Below, in pieces: positions 61,271-64,000 of a DNA stretch of 64,000 bases. The notes under the pieces are model-generated. The model saw only the letters and a list, made by a program, of their open reading frames with translations. It had not been told where the DNA came from and did not search any database. The stretch comes from Euptelea pleiosperma (taxonomy: Eukaryota > Streptophyta > Magnoliopsida > Ranunculales > Eupteleaceae). The stretch is taken from NCBI GenBank assembly GCA_035048495.1, contig CM068544.1, forward strand, positions 49,687,893 through 49,751,892, read 5' to 3'. How positions within the stretch are numbered: the first letter of the stretch is position 1; each line of letters opens with the position of its first letter. Made by a program: the position numbers and the translations under genes.

Positions 61271-61643
61271 GAGAAGAATTCTGGAGTGTAGCTTCAGAAA
61301 CAAATTTCCGTAATAGGATATAAGAAGTAAGAGGAGAGAGAGAGCGAAACAGATAGAGAAAGGGGAAAAATAAGACAAAAAATGCAAAGTCCGAAAAAGA
61401 AGAAAACGAAAAAATGGATCGACCGGTAAAAAAGAGCAGAAAACCCCTTTCAAAACACAACTTTTTAGGGCTTTTTAGTTTTTTCTTCCACTGTTTGTCT
61501 TCGCTTTTCTCTCTCCTCAGACAGTAATGGCGGAAATTATCATCACAAAAACCAGTTGTTAAAGTTCTTCTCTGCTTTCTATCCTCAACAAAATTTCTAT
61601 TATTATTTATTTTCCTGTTTTTCCGAGCATTCAAAGAGGACAT

Positions 61644-62614
61644 ATGTCTTCTTCAGCTACGGTGAGAGTCGAGAAGGCGACGAGCGACCTTCTCATCGGT
61701 CCCGATTGGACTATGAACATCGATATCTGCGATTCCATCAATTCTCATCACTGGTAACCAAACCGAAAGAAAAAGTTAAAAGATTTAAAGTTTGTCCCAT
61801 TCCAGTTTGGGACTTTGGCTTTCGAACTCAAGCAATTTCTTTTTGCGTGCGTGTATGTGGGGGGAGGGGTCTAGGGTTTCTGTTGTCCTGGAAATTTTGT
61901 GGATAAAGTTATTCTTGCAATTGCAGAAACTGAAATTAGGAATTATGTTTTTTTGTCGGAAACTGTTCATGATTAAGGAATAGATATTCTCTAGTTCTAA
62001 AAATTCTGATTTTATGAGGGTGTTTGGATAAGGTTTATTTTTTTGGTTTTGGTTTTGGTGTTTTTAGCAATAAGAAAGGTTTAATGAACATGCTCCATAG
62101 AATTTTGGGTTCTTGATTAAATTCAACAATAGTTTAATTTGTTTGTGATTTGTAGGAAACTCGATTGTTTCTGAAAAGTTTATTTGTTTGTTAAAAAAGA
62201 AATTTTAGGGTGGTATGTTAAAGGGTTTTGTTCGAATTGATCAGGCAGGCGAAAGATGTTGTCAAAGCTGTGAAGAAACGTTTACAGAATAAGAACCCAA
62301 AAGTTCAACATCTTGCTTTGACGGTATGTATAGTTTAGCCTTGCTCGTAAGCACGAGCAATGATCGGTAGCTGAAATGGTTGGTTTCAGATTGTGTAATT
62401 GCCCACAAAATTGATTGGCGATCCAATCCCATGAGTAAATGGGAAATTGTGATTTCTATTCATTGTGCTGCATTTTGGCTTTATATTTCTTGGCAAATTT
62501 CTGTTTTTTTTTCAGCTTTTGGAGACAATGATAAAGAACTGTGGCGATAACGTGCACTTCCAAATTGCTGAACGGAATATTCTACAGGAGATGATCAAAA
62601 TTGTCAGGAAGAAG
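61644..62614 (+). CDS. TOM1-like (TOL) protein, VHS-domain exons 1-3 (partial)
   Basis: TOM1-like proteins are ESCRT-0 substitutes in plants; they bind ubiquitinated plasma-membrane cargo and pass it to the vacuolar sorting route. Exons 61,644-61,753, 62,245-62,323 and 62,516-62,614 join in frame to 96 residues, with donors GTAACC, GTATGT, GTAAGT and acceptors TCAG. The start ATG gives MSSSATVRVEKATSDLLIGP, followed by DWTMNIDICDSIN, WQAKDVVKAVKKRLQ, LETMIKNCGDNVHFQIAERN and EMIKIVRKK, all conserved VHS helices. The rest of the VHS domain and the GAT domain must lie beyond the window: no fourth exon is visible up to 64,000, so intron 3 exceeds 1.38 kb. The visible exons are intact. I cannot say which TOL paralogue it is. 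Confidence 0.93.
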
Positions 62615-63224
62615 GTAAGTTCTTCAAATATGTTATATTAATACATGTTGATTTTGGTACAACTATGCTAGAGTTTCCTATATAGGGGCTCTTTCTTCAT
62701 TTGGGTTTCATTTGTTGCTGTGTTTCTTTCCATCTAAGATTTTAGTTTACATCCTGATGACTCTTAACAGATTATTACTCTGTAGTAACTCTACTCAGGT
62801 ATCTCCTATATCAAAGGGCTAACTTATTTATAGGGGAATTTTGGTTTACAGTGGTGTAACAAACCTACACCATCCTCTAATTTTACTATGGTCTACAAAC
62901 CTACACCATATCACAGCTTTTTGGAACGCTGATTTATCGTGGCTCTGATGACTTGGGTATGCTCGTAACATTGTTCTTGTGTCCATCTCAACGTAGTGGG
63001 TGGCTGATTAGTGAGTGATAGCCACTTTAGCATAGGCATGTGCGCTTGATTCCTCCTTCCAGAGATTATTAAATGCTGAAATTTGAGGCAGTTGCAAAGG
63101 AAACCCACAATAGGTGTTTATTTTGCAATTGTCATAAGACACAATGAAGTGATCTAGAAGTCATATTTAGAAAGGTCAATGGGCTACTCTGATTTGATAT
63201 AAGAAGTGAACGCAGAAGATCAAG

Positions 63225-63303
63225 GAGGCATCATCATCATCATTCACAATGCCTTATCCCAACTATTTATGTCGGCAACCTATGTTACATGGACTCTTCT
63301 AAA
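63225..63303 (-). repeat. Possible RTE-type LINE 3' tail
   Basis: A (CAT)n microsatellite followed by CAATGCCTTATCCCAACTAT and TTACATGGACTCTTCTAAA, resembling the conserved 3' end of plant RTE LINEs (CCCAACT..GTCGGC..ACATGGA) in minus orientation. No coding part remains. Confidence 0.45.
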
Positions 63304-63562
63304 TGAGGGAAGTGTCCGTGTCGGACACGCGTGGACACAGACTCGTCTACCAAGAAAATCCTACCAAAATCTACCAAGAAAATCCCGATATTTCTCCACG
63401 GACTCATCCTTATAACATAAAAGTAAGTTAATAATTAAAATATTCGGCCGAGTCCCCGAATCCTATTTTTTGGGGTTTGCCAAGTCCTACACATCGTATC
63501 CATGCAACATAGTCGACAACATGAATCTTGTTTAGCCATTCAATTCTAAATCATCTGTTAAC

Positions 63563-63720
63563 ATGGTTAAACTTTTAAAACTTAGTCTCAGCCACTGGAT
63601 TGTTCAGTGCTGAGAGTCAACTTGATCTCGCGATCACAGAAGAAAATGGGTGAGACAACTTGACTCGGTACTTGTTGAGACGAGTTGACTCACTTGGTCT
63701 CGACTGAGACTTAAAACCAT
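63563..63720. mobile_element. Foldback with AAAACTTAGTCTCAG ends
   Basis: ATGGTTAAACTTTTAAAACTTAGTCTCAG at the left mirrors CTGAGACTTAAAACCAT at the right, with GAGTC/GACTC words between, like the hAT-type element at 32,169. No duplication was seen. Confidence 0.55.
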
Positions 63721-64000
63721 TTATATATGGCTCGTATCTTCAAATCTTTTCTTATTACCTCAATCTACGTCATCTCATTGGTGAAGATTGCACTAAACTG
63801 CTCATCTCGTTGGTGTCGTCATTGGTCTTCACTATATGAACATGTTTTTTTATTGGCGTTCATTTCTATTGGCTTTTATTTACTTTATCTCCTGTTGGGG
63901 CTACTCCTAGATTCCTTTAGATGTGCTTATTTCTAAATTTATCATTCCTCCTCCGTTTCATTTATCCATCTCAACATCTTCATTTTTTTACTATCATTCT

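Larger units (their letters stand above)
62615..64000 (+). other. TOM1-like gene intron 3 (open to the window end)
   Basis: No exon is visible. It contains a probable RTE-type tail at 63,225-63,303 and a foldback at 63,563-63,720; the rest is AT-rich with no feature. Confidence 0.6.

Noticed and set aside
61214..61643. Minus-strand frames of 79 and 134 residues upstream of the TOM1-like gene
   Set aside because: They overlap the CT-rich leader and the hAT MITE on the opposite strand; there is no domain and the content is low-complexity.

Overview
This is nuclear DNA of a flowering plant. Genes are interrupted by GT-AG introns full of transposons, there is a plant-type Ty1/copia element, and LURP-one-related and TOM1-like genes are present. 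The species cannot be told from the sequence. A canonical RAB21 gene suggests a lineage that, unlike Arabidopsis as far as I recall, kept this GTPase.

Layout. 1-12,724 (minus strand): the first six coding exons of LTN1 (Listerin, the ubiquitin ligase of ribosome-associated quality control). Its sixth intron holds a complete Ty1/copia element (1,533-7,039) with near-identical LTRs but a broken coding region; later exons lie outside the window. 15,864-22,531 (minus): a complete six-exon RAB21-type GTPase of 206 residues, with two short 5'-truncated LINE-type insertions in its introns. 22.8-43.7 kb: almost entirely small non-autonomous elements, often nested. 43,780-44,418 (minus) and 51,441-55,241 (plus): two divergent LURP-one-related genes about 7 kb apart, the plus one complete (206 residues), the minus one lacking a recognisable third exon. 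61,644 to the window end (plus): the first three coding exons (96 residues) of a TOM1-like VHS-domain protein.

The most distinctive content is the miniature-element population. (1) Foldback elements of about 200-540 bp share a mirrored body with GACCGTATGGATGTTTGGCC and often the G-box GCCACGTGGC in each arm. They make 9-bp target duplications (Mutator-like) and carry several different outer ends. (2) hAT-type elements rich in TTTAAACGG, ending CAAGG/CATGG, make 8-bp duplications and include a tandem dimer sharing its duplication and a copy inserted into another copy. (3) A relative of the first family ends in GATGTAACAAGG. (4) Several further foldbacks occur. Nesting allows relative dating, and one G-box element ends about 30 bp before the TATA-like box of the plus-strand LURP gene.

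Exon structures were derived by hand from reading frame, splice sites and remembered family sequences. I could not run alignments. Repeat boundaries without a stated target duplication are approximate.
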